The notes: generated by a model from the letters alone, not told the origin. 64,000 bases of DNA from Devosia neptuniae (GCF_025452235.1 NZ_CP104965.1:868001-932000), one strand, 5' to 3'; shown: positions 40,338-47,892, counted from the stretch's first letter. Program-made: numbers and translations.

Positions 40338-41429
40338 TCAAATACGCTGCGGCATCAGTACGAACGTCTTGTTCGGGTCGTCACAGGTGACGAGCGCCGG
40401 CGACAAGCCATCGGCCAGATGGAAGGTGACCCCCGCCCCGCCTGCGGCACGAAGGATGTCGCTGACGTAGCTGCAGTTGAAGCCAATAGAGACGTCGCCC
40501 CCTTCGTAGGTGGTGACCACCTCGTCGGTGGCCTCGCCGTGGTCTGGATTGGTGACGGCCAGCTCTACGCGCCCTCCGCCAGCCGTGAACTTCACAGACT
40601 TGCCGCCACGCTCCGACGCGATGGTGGAAACTCGATCCACGGCCGCCGACATGGACGGACGATCGAACTGGACGGCGCGCTCGTTGTTCTTGGGGATGAG
40701 CCGTTCGAGCTCCGGGTACGGCGTGTCGATCAGCTTGGACAGGATGGTCGTAGAGCCAAACTCGATCTGCACCTTGTCGCGCGAGACTGCTAGGGTGACA
40801 TCACCATCGGGGATGACACCGATGGTCTTGAGCGGGAAGTTGACCGCTTCGAAATCTGGCACGGCTTCGCCGGTGATGCGGGCCAAACGGTGACCGTCGG
40901 AGGCCGTGGCGCGTGCCTTCCCCTGGAAGGACTCCAACTGTACGCCATGCATAAAGGTGCGGTTGTCGGACTGGTTGGTGGCGAAGGATGTGTCCTTGAA
41001 CAGCGCGGCAAGATTGATTGCGAATGGCTCGCTTAGCTTCCCGCCTTTGAGTGTTGGGAAGCTGTCGACCTGCAAGGTTGGAAGCTTGAAGCGGCTGCGG
41101 CCAGACTTGACGTGCAGCGTCTCGCCTTCGCGTTCAAGCGCAACTTGCCCATCGGCGAATTTGCGCACGATATCCAGCAAGGTCTTTGCGGGTGCGGTGA
41201 ACGGCTCAGCGTCGCCGTCGCACGGAATCGAGGTGGTGATTTCAATGTCTAGGTCGGTGCCCCGGACAGTAAGCTGGCCGTCCTTGGTGGATAGGTGAAC
41301 GTTTGCCAGGATCGGGTATGTATTGCGATTTTCGATAACTCTGCCGACGGCGGTCAGGGCGCGAACAATATCGGCCTTGTCGACGTGCAGGGTCGTGGCG
41401 TCCGGAGACGCGGCTTTGGCCTTGGCCAT
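40338..41429 (-). CDS. dnaN: DNA polymerase III beta subunit (sliding clamp)
   Basis: 363 residues, near the bacterial length of about 370. Three clamp repeats: N-terminal KADIVRALTAVGRVIENRNTYPILANVHL, TDLDIEI, ATDGHRLA-like ATASDGHRLARI, and the C-terminal YVSDILRAAGGAGV ... SPALVTCDD ... FVLMPQRI. Known: a ring that tethers polymerase and other proteins. A phage-encoded copy suggests that the phage recruits host Pol III with its own clamp. Confidence 0.95.
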   Translation of the reverse strand: MAKAKAASPDATTLHVDKADIVRALTAVGRVIENRNTYPILANVHLSTKDGQLTVRGTDLDIEITTSIPCDGDAEPFTAPAKTLLDIVRKFADGQVALEREGETLHVKSGRSRFKLPTLQVDSFPTLKGGKLSEPFAINLAALFKDTSFATNQSDNRTFMHGVQLESFQGKARATASDGHRLARITGEAVPDFEAVNFPLKTIGVIPDGDVTLAVSRDKVQIEFGSTTILSKLIDTPYPELERLIPKNNERAVQFDRPSMSAAVDRVSTIASERGGKSVKFTAGGGRVELAVTNPDHGEATDEVVTTYEGGDVSIGFNCSYVSDILRAAGGAGVTFHLADGLSPALVTCDDPNKTFVLMPQRI

Positions 41430-41484
41430 GATTGCTCCTCAGCATGGATGGGGAAGGTGCGGGCGCCGTAGCGCCCGCTGGGGG

Positions 41485-41652
41485 TTAGGCCGTGAAAAAG
41501 CCGCCGTAGTAGAGCGGTACGAGCCAAATGGCGGAACCTAGGATAGAATATCCGACGTTGTGTGTGCCCGTGCGCGGCTTGCCGTGCATCGCCAGGTTGA
41601 TGCCGACGCTAAGCGCGATCAGCACAATGATGGTGATCTGTGGCCAGCCCAT
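41485..41652 (-). CDS. Small phage membrane protein (55 aa)
   Basis: 55 residues from ATG 41652 (TGATG overlap). Two hydrophobic spans (ITIIVLIALSVGINLAM and GYSILGSAIWLVPLYYGGFF) joined by HGKPRTGTHN, a pattern I recall from many phages. Located in the inner membrane if made. Function unknown. Confidence 0.65.
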   Translation of the reverse strand: MGWPQITIIVLIALSVGINLAMHGKPRTGTHNVGYSILGSAIWLVPLYYGGFFTA

Positions 41653-42239
41653 CACGCTGCCTTCTTCGTCCAGGGCTTGCTGTCCGCAGGCTTGGCAGCC
41701 GGCGCTGCAGCGGCTGCGGGACGAGCATTGTCGTTCGCCGCGGCAGGCTTGGCGCCACCCTCGATAACGCCGGGCTCTGGCACCGGCTCCTTGGCGTCGT
41801 CGTCGGTGTAGAACCAGCGTTCGATCTGGTTCTTGTCCTTGTACATGCCGCCCTTACCGTCCGGCTTGCCCTTCGCAATACCGACCTTGGCAACGAAAGG
41901 CTTGAACAGGATTTCGTCGGTGTCATCGGGCTCGGCTTCACCGACTGCGCGGCAGAGACGATCGAACTGGGCCTTGCCGTAGCCGAAGCCCTTGTTGACG
42001 ACCTTGCCGTCGGCGTGATCGATGGTCCAATAGAACCACAGCTTGCGTCCGGCAAACTCTTCCGGCTCGATGACGTCGACCACAAGTTTGGCCTGCGTGC
42101 CCTTCTTGTCCTGGGTGTCTTCCAGGTCGCATGCGCTCACTTCCAGGCGGGCGAACATTTCAGGGAGCAGTTCAAAACTGCCGCCCTGGTTCTCCGTGGC
42201 TTCGACGTCGACTTCGTACTTAAATCCGAATTTTGCCAT
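41652..42239 (-). CDS. DUF669-family single-strand DNA-associated protein
   Basis: 195 residues. GFKYEVDVEATENQGGSFELLPEMF, KLVVDVIEPEEFAGRKLWFYWTID, FDRLCRAVGEAEPDDTDEILFKPFVAKVGI match DUF669. This family often accompanies phage recombinases and may play an SSB-like role. The C-terminal 60 residues are Ala/Pro-rich with AAANDNARP. Not overlapping its upstream neighbour. Confidence 0.8.
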   Translation of the reverse strand: MAKFGFKYEVDVEATENQGGSFELLPEMFARLEVSACDLEDTQDKKGTQAKLVVDVIEPEEFAGRKLWFYWTIDHADGKVVNKGFGYGKAQFDRLCRAVGEAEPDDTDEILFKPFVAKVGIAKGKPDGKGGMYKDKNQIERWFYTDDDAKEPVPEPGVIEGGAKPAAANDNARPAAAAAPAAKPADSKPWTKKAA

Positions 42240-42299
42240 TGGTGGCTCCTCAGTGGTGGTGGGTAAATGGTGGCCAGCCGCAGAGCGCGGCTGCCGATG

Positions 42300-43538
42300 T
42301 TAGTTTGCCAGCGCTACAAACTTGGCAGGCAGCGCGAAGCTGTTCTGGCCGGGCGTGAGGCCGGGGAACACAACCTGCGCGTGGCCGTCGGTGGTGTAGG
42401 CGGACAGCCGGCCGGTTGCGGTGAAAGTGACGGTGGCGCCGACGGGGATGGATGGGGCTAGAGCGTATTCCGCCCCGTCCCGATATCGGTTGTCGCCATC
42501 TTCGTCGTCGAACTCGATGTAGCCATCGGGGTAAGCAGCGGTGACTGTGTAGGTGTTCCCCATAACGATGCACGAGCCGTCGCTGTCGTTCACGGAAACC
42601 ACCCGATCCCCGACCTTGAACTTCGCCGGCGGACCGGCGGGTTCAGGGGTGACGGGTTCAAAGTGACGGGCGGAAATTCCATTGGCACCACCGTGATCGG
42701 CCTTTGTCACGCCAATGCGCGGCACGCCATGCGGGTCGTAGTAGGCGATGATGTATTCCTTGCCGACAGTAAAAGCTCCGGGATAGTCCTCGACGCATCG
42801 CACCTTCTGGCCAACCGTATAGGCAGGCGTTGCAGTTGCTTCCGCAACAGCAACTGGTGGAAGGTCGTCAGCAGCGCGTACCTGGTTGGGTGTCAAAATG
42901 GCTGGTTCGACCCACTCGGCGACGAGGTCTTCTGGGCGGTCCTCGCCGTAGCGTGTCAGCCACAAGCCGTTCGCGGTGTAATGGTCTTTGTGGCCGTCCA
43001 ACCTCCCCCCAAAGGCAGACGTATCACCATGTGTGTCGGTCCAAGGAATTTCGGTGACTTCCATCGGCCCAACCTTCCGCCCGTCGCGGGTGCGGTAGAA
43101 CTTGCCGGATTCGATGGTCAGGGGTGCGGGTTCGAAATTGCCAGGGCAATACGCGCCGTCCGACTGGCCGTTGTCGTTGCCGTCACGCAGCCATTCGACA
43201 CGCTCGTATTCGCCATCGAATGCAGCGGTGATTGTGGCAATGGCTCCGGCGTTGGCGGCAAGCCCGCGCCCGCCGATGTAGCGGACACGGTCGCCAGTCT
43301 TCAGTGGCACCCAAGCGCTTACCTGCGCCACATCTCCGCCAGTATAAGCGGTTTCGCTTGTTTCGGGGCAAATGTTGTCGTTAGCTGGCAGTGCGGTCAG
43401 ATTATCTTTCGGCTGCCACAGCTTGCCGTACTGCGGCTCGTCATACTTCACGAACCGCAGCCCTTTCGCTTTATCGACGATGACACCCTCGTCACCTCCG
43501 TCGTCGCGCACTCTGGCGCCAATTCCGTACTTTGCCAT
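42300..43538 (-). CDS. Multi-domain SH3-like phage protein
   Basis: 412 residues built from small barrel modules: an N-terminal GARVRDDGGDEGVIV, a VPLKTGDRVRYIG module, the ESGKFYRTRDGRKVGP module, YTVGQKVRCVEDYPGAFTVGKEYII and KFKVGDRVVSVNDSD ... MGNTYTV. The TRDGRKVGP module recurs in the protein at 44522. LPANDN lies between the first modules. No enzymatic motif. Possible scaffold or binding protein in the recombination operon. Confidence 0.65.
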   Translation of the reverse strand: MAKYGIGARVRDDGGDEGVIVDKAKGLRFVKYDEPQYGKLWQPKDNLTALPANDNICPETSETAYTGGDVAQVSAWVPLKTGDRVRYIGGRGLAANAGAIATITAAFDGEYERVEWLRDGNDNGQSDGAYCPGNFEPAPLTIESGKFYRTRDGRKVGPMEVTEIPWTDTHGDTSAFGGRLDGHKDHYTANGLWLTRYGEDRPEDLVAEWVEPAILTPNQVRAADDLPPVAVAEATATPAYTVGQKVRCVEDYPGAFTVGKEYIIAYYDPHGVPRIGVTKADHGGANGISARHFEPVTPEPAGPPAKFKVGDRVVSVNDSDGSCIVMGNTYTVTAAYPDGYIEFDDEDGDNRYRDGAEYALAPSIPVGATVTFTATGRLSAYTTDGHAQVVFPGLTPGQNSFALPAKFVALAN

Positions 43539-43549
43539 GCTCGTCTCCT

Positions 43550-44362
43550 CTATGCCGCTTCTTCAGCGGGTTCGTCGTCTTCAGCCACAGCCGACACCGT
43601 GCCGCCGGGGAAATACTGCGAGAGAACCTTAAACCCCTCGCCTTCCTTGAACGGCAGGATGGGCTTGGTGATCTTCAGCCTGTTGCCGGCAATGAACCCA
43701 GGTCGCTCCTGGACGGCAATCTGAATATCGCCAGAGCCGGCACCTCGCTTGTTGACCTTCTTGAAACCGCCTTCTTCCTTCTGGATCGAAACCCGCTGGT
43801 GCAGGAAACCGATCAAATCGCTGGCGTCGACAACCGCTCCAATGGCGTCGTCCCGAAGGTTCGGCATGTACCGCGGGTACGAATCGGTGAGCACGCCTGG
43901 CACCGTCTTGGCCTTCACGTGGCCGATGAGGACCACATAGAACCCGGCCCGCTTGAGGCGTAGGCACAACTTCATGAACTCGTGCCAGATTTGCTGTGAG
44001 GCAGCATAGCCGCGACCAAATCCGGGATCCTCGATGTTCGACCAGCCATTGCGCTTGCACGCCTCGGCGTTGATCAACAATTCGAGGCCGTCGAGCGCGT
44101 CCAGCACGAATGTGCGCTGCTCGTGTTCCGCCTCGAGCATCCACTCGATCTGTTCGGCCACGTCGGTATAGGACTCAGACACACCGAACGACATCATACT
44201 GACGCCTTTTGGCGCCTGCTCGCCGTCACCGGTGCGGCAGTAGTACGGTGCCGGAAACTCGCTCGCCAGCGTAGTCTTGCCGTTCTTTGCACCTGCGTAG
44301 AAGGTGCAAATGGGCGGGTCGGTATCCTCCGCCTTTTTCAGATTGGACCAGTCCAAAGCCAT
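43550..44362 (-). CDS. Sak4-like RecA-fold ATPase (AAA_24)
   Basis: 270 residues from ATG 44362. Walker A FYAGAKNGKTTLA, Walker B RTFVLDALDGLE, FYVVLIGHVKAK and DLIGFLHQR give the compact RecA core of Sak4-type annealing proteins. Known: Sak4 proteins promote single-strand annealing with an SSB and exonuclease. Both partners are candidates nearby (DUF669 protein, PD-(D/E)XK). Acidic C-terminus (EDDEPAEEAA). Confidence 0.8.
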   Translation of the reverse strand: MALDWSNLKKAEDTDPPICTFYAGAKNGKTTLASEFPAPYYCRTGDGEQAPKGVSMMSFGVSESYTDVAEQIEWMLEAEHEQRTFVLDALDGLELLINAEACKRNGWSNIEDPGFGRGYAASQQIWHEFMKLCLRLKRAGFYVVLIGHVKAKTVPGVLTDSYPRYMPNLRDDAIGAVVDASDLIGFLHQRVSIQKEEGGFKKVNKRGAGSGDIQIAVQERPGFIAGNRLKITKPILPFKEGEGFKVLSQYFPGGTVSAVAEDDEPAEEAA

Positions 44363-44372
44363 GGGTTTCTCC

Positions 44373-44522
44373 TCAGAAAAGGTTGACGATGAGCGCTGCA
44401 ATCCCGATCACAAGCACCCAACAAATCGCGGCAAGGCCAATGACGACCAGGCCGCGACTGAGGCGCGAAATGTGGGTGGCGAGATAAACGGTGCTGAATG
44501 GATAGTAATAAGGCCCACCCAT
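44373..44522 (-). CDS. Small phage membrane protein (49 aa)
   Basis: 49 residues from ATG 44522 with one membrane span (GLVVIGLAAICWVLVIGIAALIV). N-terminal GGPYYYPFSTVYLATHISRL. Its stop codon is part of the ribosome-binding site of the Sak4-like gene (TGAGGAG). Function unknown. Confidence 0.6.
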   Translation of the reverse strand: MGGPYYYPFSTVYLATHISRLSRGLVVIGLAAICWVLVIGIAALIVNLF

Positions 44523-44929
44523 CACGCCACCTCGTCAAGTGCGTCGCGGATGGTGGTCAGCGTCGCGATTGCGGCGGTGAGTTCGGCGGAATTGAAGTTC
44601 GATCTAACCCGCGGGAAGATGCCGCTAGCTGACTTGAAGCCGAGCAGCACGAGCGAACCGTCGTTAGCTGTCCGGTCGACCAGAATGTCGCCATAGACGC
44701 CCGGCACGATTTCCTTGCGGGTGACGGTGCGGACGGGGCCTGCGTCTTCCCATAGGGCGACGAGGTTACTGTCTGGATGCCCGCCACCCGCACAAATACC
44801 GTTGTCTTGGTACAGATACATCTGTCCGAGAGACCAATGACAAGTCTCGCTTGGCGATTCCGCAAGCTTAGCAGGCCCAACCTTCCGACCATCCCGCGTC
44901 TTATAATACCGTCCTGCCTCAAGCTTCAT
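44522..44929 (-). CDS. Phage protein with TRDGRKVGP module
   Basis: 135 residues from ATG 44929 (ATGA overlap). N-terminal module EAGRYYKTRDGRKVGP ... LVALWEDAG is a paralogue of a module in the 42300-43538 protein. The C-terminal half (LTAAIATLTTIRDALDEVA) is helical. Function unknown. Confidence 0.6.
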   Translation of the reverse strand: MKLEAGRYYKTRDGRKVGPAKLAESPSETCHWSLGQMYLYQDNGICAGGGHPDSNLVALWEDAGPVRTVTRKEIVPGVYGDILVDRTANDGSLVLLGFKSASGIFPRVRSNFNSAELTAAIATLTTIRDALDEVA

Positions 44930-45075
44930 TTCCGGCCTCCCTTCCTCGGCACCGCCCACTCGGGCATTCGTGCCACCACTTCCTTGTCTGGCTCTCCCGG
45001 CACGCGCATAATGCAGCGCACCTCAACTTCGTCTTCATGCCTGCTAACTGCAGACTCCCCGTAGTCAGCACGCAT
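44926..45075 (-). CDS. Microgene (49 aa), first of the leftward early operon
   Basis: 49 residues from ATG 45075, preceded by AGGAGG, directly downstream of the leftward promoter. RADYGESAVSRHEDEVEVRC and RMPEWAVPRKGG. Function unknown. Under control of the operators at 45.1 kb. Confidence 0.6.
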   Translation of the reverse strand: MRADYGESAVSRHEDEVEVRCIMRVPGEPDKEVVARMPEWAVPRKGGRK

Positions 45076-45116
45076 GGGGCCTCCTCGTATGCGCTTACAC
45101 TTCTGGTATGACGAAT

Positions 45117-45146
45117 AGAATAAGCGGATTCGCTTGCAGGACGCAA
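45117..45146 (-). promoter_or_regulatory. Leftward early promoter
   Basis: Minus strand: -35 TTGCGT (45146-45141), 18-base spacer, -10 TATTCT (45122-45117). The perfect operator at 45122-45135 abuts the -10. Drives the operon from 45075. Confidence 0.6.
45122..45135. promoter_or_regulatory. Repressor operator (AAGCG-GATT-CGCTT)
   Basis: Perfect 5-4-5 palindrome overlapping the leftward promoter. Weaker half sites flank it at 45083-45096 and 45148-45161 (TATGCGCTT). Confidence 0.75.
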
Positions 45147-45169
45147 CAACATTATGCGCTTATTTGTTG

Positions 45170-45198
45170 TTGACACCGTAACTCAATAAGCGTAAACG
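45170..45198 (+). promoter_or_regulatory. Probable repressor promoter
   Basis: TTGACA (45170-45175), 17-base spacer, TAAACG (45193-45198), overlapped by the operator at 45188-45201, so likely autoregulated. A second -10-like TATAAT lies at 45247-45252, without a clear -35. Confidence 0.5.
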
Positions 45199-45201
45199 CA
45201 T
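45188..45201. promoter_or_regulatory. Repressor operator (AAGCG-TAAA-CGCAT)
   Basis: 5-4-5 palindrome with one mismatch, covering the -10 of the repressor promoter. Confidence 0.65.
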
Positions 45202-45265
45202 TGTGGGAACAAAAACAATGGCAGGCCGGCGGACACCGGCGCGCCCTATAATAGGACGGACGATT

Positions 45266-45997
45266 ATGGCCACCACAAAGACGCCAAGCGCAGAGCCCAC
45301 CACAGTAGAAAAGAAGACCCGCGTGCGGTCTCCCCGCCAGCTAAGCGGGCCGAACAAGCATACGGCTCGGCAGATACAGCTTCTGCGCAAGCAGGCCGGA
45401 TTGACCCAGGCTGAACTCGCTAAAAAGGTTGAGGTCGCCCAGGCCACCATATCCAAGTGGGAGCTCGGCATTGACCTGCCCGGCGCAACGCAGGCGTCAC
45501 GGCTGGCACTGGTGCTCGGCGTTACTCCAAACGAATTGCTTGGCATTGGCGCCATGACCGACATGCCTGCCGGCCGACGTGTGAAGGTCATTGGTGAGAT
45601 TGCAGCCGGCGTCTGGCGCGAAACCATTGAAATGTCAGACCAGTACGACGTGCTGGTAGCAGTGCCGAAGAAGTACGAGCACGTGCCGCTGCAGGGTTTT
45701 GTCGTGCGCGGCGAGTCCATGAACAAGATTTATCCGGATGGATCGATCGTCTATGTCGCGCCCATTCACGCTGTTGAAGGCTGGCCGCGCTCTGGGCAGG
45801 TCGTGATGGTGATGTCGCACGAGCACGGCATGACCGAAGCCACGCTGAAAGAGTTTGTCATCGACGAAAAAGGCGGCAAGTGGCTCTGGCCGCGTTCCGA
45901 CCATCCGGAGCACCAGGCTCCGGTCGACTACAAGAGCAGGAAGGGCGAAGTCCACATTACTGGCGTGGTTGTCGCCGCCCTGGTGTTTGCTGACTAG
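45266..45997 (+). CDS. CI/LexA-type phage repressor (HTH + S24 peptidase)
   Basis: 243 residues from ATG 45266; in-frame GTG 45203 and ATG 45218 are alternatives. HTH at about 35-95 (LTQAELAKKVEVAQATISKWE). S24 domain: self-cleavage Ala114-Gly115 in GEIAAGVW, nucleophile Ser151 in RGESMNKI, Lys195 in EATLKEF. Known: RecA-stimulated self-cleavage induces such prophages. Stands divergent from the leftward operon, followed by a terminator. Confidence 0.9.
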   Translation: MATTKTPSAEPTTVEKKTRVRSPRQLSGPNKHTARQIQLLRKQAGLTQAELAKKVEVAQATISKWELGIDLPGATQASRLALVLGVTPNELLGIGAMTDMPAGRRVKVIGEIAAGVWRETIEMSDQYDVLVAVPKKYEHVPLQGFVVRGESMNKIYPDGSIVYVAPIHAVEGWPRSGQVVMVMSHEHGMTEATLKEFVIDEKGGKWLWPRSDHPEHQAPVDYKSRKGEVHITGVVVAALVFAD

Positions 45998-46021
45998 TAC
46001 TGCGGGTAAGCACGGCAAGAG

Positions 46022-46050
46022 GGCGGCCTTCGGGTCGCCTTTTTCTTTTG
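46022..46050 (+). terminator. Terminator after the repressor gene
   Basis: GGCGGCC-TTCG-GGTCGCC stem (7 bp, one G-U; TTCG tetraloop), then TTTTTCTTTT. Ends just before the operator at 46058. Confidence 0.9.
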
Positions 46051-46057
46051 TTTAAGC

Positions 46058-46071
46058 AAGCGTATTCGCTT
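46058..46071. promoter_or_regulatory. Repressor operator (AAGCG-TATT-CGCTT)
   Basis: Perfect 5-4-5 palindrome just upstream of the rightward promoter -35. Confidence 0.75.
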
Positions 46072-46080
46072 ATTTTCTTC

Positions 46081-46109
46081 TTGACCAAACAATCGTATGC
46101 GCTTATTCT
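46081..46109 (+). promoter_or_regulatory. Rightward early promoter
   Basis: TTGACC (46081-46086), 17-base spacer, TATTCT (46104-46109). Operator 46091-46104 fills the spacer. Mirrors the leftward promoter, which also has CGCTTATTCT at its -10. Confidence 0.7.
46091..46104. promoter_or_regulatory. Repressor operator (AATCG-TATG-CGCTT)
   Basis: 5-4-5 palindrome with one mismatch between -35 and -10 of the rightward promoter. Confidence 0.6.
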
Positions 46110-46135
46110 ATTCTCAAGAGAAAAGGAAATAAGCC

Positions 46136-46258
46136 ATGCGTACACGTGCAGGACTAAGCCCAAGCCGAGTTGGTGATCTGATGCGGGACTTCGCCGCCAC
46201 GTTGGCGTTCATTGCCTTGCTGGCCGCCATCTTTGTTGGCGCATTCGGCGTAGCGTGA
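46136..46258 (+). CDS. Small phage membrane protein (40 aa)
   Basis: 40 residues from ATG 46136 with AAGGAAA upstream. Short basic head (RTRAGLSPSRVGDLMRDF) and one membrane span (ATLAFIALLAAIFVGAFGVA). First gene of the rightward operon, in the place where lambda carries cro. It is not a Cro-like protein. Followed by hairpins and terminators. Confidence 0.6.
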   Translation: MRTRAGLSPSRVGDLMRDFAATLAFIALLAAIFVGAFGVA

Positions 46259-46266
46259 TCGGACCC

Positions 46267-46287
46267 GTTGCTACTTTAGGTAGCAAC
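46267..46287 (+). repeat. Perfect 8-bp hairpin before the first rightward terminator
   Basis: GTTGCTAC-tttag-GTAGCAAC, three bases before the terminator hairpin. It may be an antitermination or processing element. Confidence 0.6.
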
Positions 46288-46290
46288 CGG

Positions 46291-46315
46291 CCTGCTCATG
46301 GTGAGCGGGGTTTTT
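46291..46315 (+). terminator. Rightward terminator 1
   Basis: CCTGCTCA-tgg-TGAGCGGG stem (8 bp, one G-U), then GTTTTT, about 33 bases after the membrane microgene stop. Confidence 0.8.
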
Positions 46316-46364
46316 GATCGAGCTACGGCTTCGTTCAATTTGGTTGACCTCCCCTGTAAACTGG

Positions 46365-46391
46365 CCGGGCTACGGCCCGGTCTTTTTTTGG
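46365..46391 (+). terminator. Rightward terminator 2
   Basis: CCGGGC-TACG-GCCCGG stem, then TCTTTTTTT, overlapping the ribosome-binding region (GGAG) of the next gene. Confidence 0.85.
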
Positions 46392-46401
46392 AGATTTTAG
46401 C

Positions 46402-46731
46402 ATGACCACCCCAGCAAGCCGCGTGACGGCGGAGAAGAGTGAAGTGCATACAGGACACACCGAAGGACCATGGCACGGTGATGGGGAGCCGGTCTCCCAT
46501 CCCCATGATGCCATGATCGTCATTTATCGCGAGGACGGGACAGAGATTGGGTTTGCCCACTCGCGAGAAGATGCCCGGCTGATCGCCGCCGCACCTGATC
46601 TTCTGGAGGCGTTGCGCGATTATCTTTTTGCGGAGGAAATAGACGATCCGTCGGTTCGTCAAAGCGAACTGGCGGTCGCCCGTCAGGCGGCGGAAACCGC
46701 AATCGCCAAAGCTGAAGGCCGCGCATCATGA
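46402..46731 (+). CDS. Conserved small phage protein, unknown
   Basis: 109 residues. The HSREDARLIAAAPDLLEALRDYL ... AIAKAEG pattern is very common in phage genomes (AAPDLLEAL family, function unknown). Good GGAG eight bases before ATG. Begins the rightward run of overlapping genes. Confidence 0.75.
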   Translation: MTTPASRVTAEKSEVHTGHTEGPWHGDGEPVSHPHDAMIVIYREDGTEIGFAHSREDARLIAAAPDLLEALRDYLFAEEIDDPSVRQSELAVARQAAETAIAKAEGRAS

Positions 46732-46952
46732 TCGGGGCACTAAGAATTTCCAGCAATAAACTGGTGCCAGACGGTACGCAGATTTGGTTGCAAGGCAAGG
46801 AAGTGGTGGACGTGACCACGCAAGAACGCTCTGCCTTTTACGCAATGTTTGGTCTGATGCGTGTGCCGTCTCTCAAAGCTGATGGAGTGATGCTTTCGCC
46901 GGCCGACTATGAAGGTTTCACCGCAACGATCAAAGCCGATGGCCGCTCATGA
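46728..46952 (+). CDS. Small phage protein, unknown
   Basis: 74 residues. LRISSNKLVPDGTQIWLQGKEVVDVTTQERSAFYAMFGLM. Coupled to both neighbours by ATGA. Function unknown. Confidence 0.65.
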   Translation: MIGALRISSNKLVPDGTQIWLQGKEVVDVTTQERSAFYAMFGLMRVPSLKADGVMLSPADYEGFTATIKADGRS

Positions 46953-47635
46953 CCAACTCAATGGATAAGACTGCAAGCCGGGCGACCTGTACCTGCGCTG
47001 AGGTAGCCGGTGAAAACCCCGATTGCGCTATTCACGGCATCGCCGCTGTCATAAGCGACCTTCGGCAGCGCAGTGATGGCGCTTCGCACTCCGCTGCCGA
47101 CTGGCTGGAACAATACGCCGATGACCGCAGGCATTCCCTCCGCTCCCTCTCGTCAGATAGCGTATCGGACGGAAGCAAGGGGGTGAGCGAGATTGTCCGG
47201 GAAATCGAAATATTGCTCGATAACTGCCATGTGGTCGAGGACATAGATATAGCCGCGCAACATGAAGGGGTGCTGGTCTTGGTTCGCATCCTCTCCGCCA
47301 TCGCCCTCGACAGCGGTACGGGTGGGCAACAGCCGGTGGCGTGGCTGCACGTCCTCCATAAGGGAGATGGCGGTCCAGAAGAGGTTGTATCGGTCGAAAC
47401 GAGCGCTGAGGATGTGTTTGGCGTTCAAGGGCGCGACTACGATCCCTCCTATTTCACGATATCCACACCCCTCTATCCCTCCCTCACAGATCCCAAGGCA
47501 GGGGTGGTGAGCGAGGATATGGTGGAGCGTGCCCTAGACGCGTTTGACAACGCTGACGACACTTTCACCAGGGAAGGCACTCTAGAAGCGTTACGCGCCG
47601 CCCTAACCGCAGCCCTTAATGGTGACAAGCCATGA
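46949..47635 (+). CDS. Phage protein, unknown
   Basis: 228 residues. An N-terminal CTCAEVAGENPDCAIHG Cys/His group, helices, then a domain QPVAWLHVLHKGDGGPEEVVSVE ... YDPSYFTISTPLYP resembling the small 'AW ... LY' domain of other phage proteins (QPVAWLH ... PLYP, common and unnamed). C-terminal helix MVERALDAFDNADDTFT. Function unknown. Confidence 0.65.
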   Translation: MTNSMDKTASRATCTCAEVAGENPDCAIHGIAAVISDLRQRSDGASHSAADWLEQYADDRRHSLRSLSSDSVSDGSKGVSEIVREIEILLDNCHVVEDIDIAAQHEGVLVLVRILSAIALDSGTGGQQPVAWLHVLHKGDGGPEEVVSVETSAEDVFGVQGRDYDPSYFTISTPLYPSLTDPKAGVVSEDMVERALDAFDNADDTFTREGTLEALRAALTAALNGDKP

Positions 47636-47892
47636 GGGAGATGGACACGGTTACCTGGGCTGTTATTTCGCCGCCCAATCACCGCTCAAAGCGGAGATAT
47701 GTCGACCATTCCTCCCTGAGCTACACGAGGAAGGGTGCAATTGAACGCCATGTTGGCCCCTACAATATCCTGTGGGCCGAGCAGCGGAAGAAGGGTTGGA
47801 CAGTCGAGCGCATCGCCCTCATGGGCCTTGACGATTACCGGAGGCTTCATGACCGCGCCGCCCTCCCCAACACCACAGGAGAGGCGGAATGA
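47632..47892 (+). CDS. Small phage protein, unknown
   Basis: 86 residues, basic and aromatic: KGAIERHVGPYNILWAEQRKKGWTVERI. Coupled by ATGA overlaps. Function unknown. Confidence 0.6.
   Translation: MREMDTVTWAVISPPNHRSKRRYVDHSSLSYTRKGAIERHVGPYNILWAEQRKKGWTVERIALMGLDDYRRLHDRAALPNTTGEAE

Noticed and set aside
45203..45265. Earlier GTG or ATG start for the repressor
   Set aside because: The 21 extra residues are Arg/Pro-rich; a better ribosome-binding site and a -10-like sequence lie just before 45266. Not excluded.
46136..46258. Cro-like regulator in the first rightward slot
   Set aside because: The 40-residue product is one membrane span with a basic head, no helix-turn-helix.
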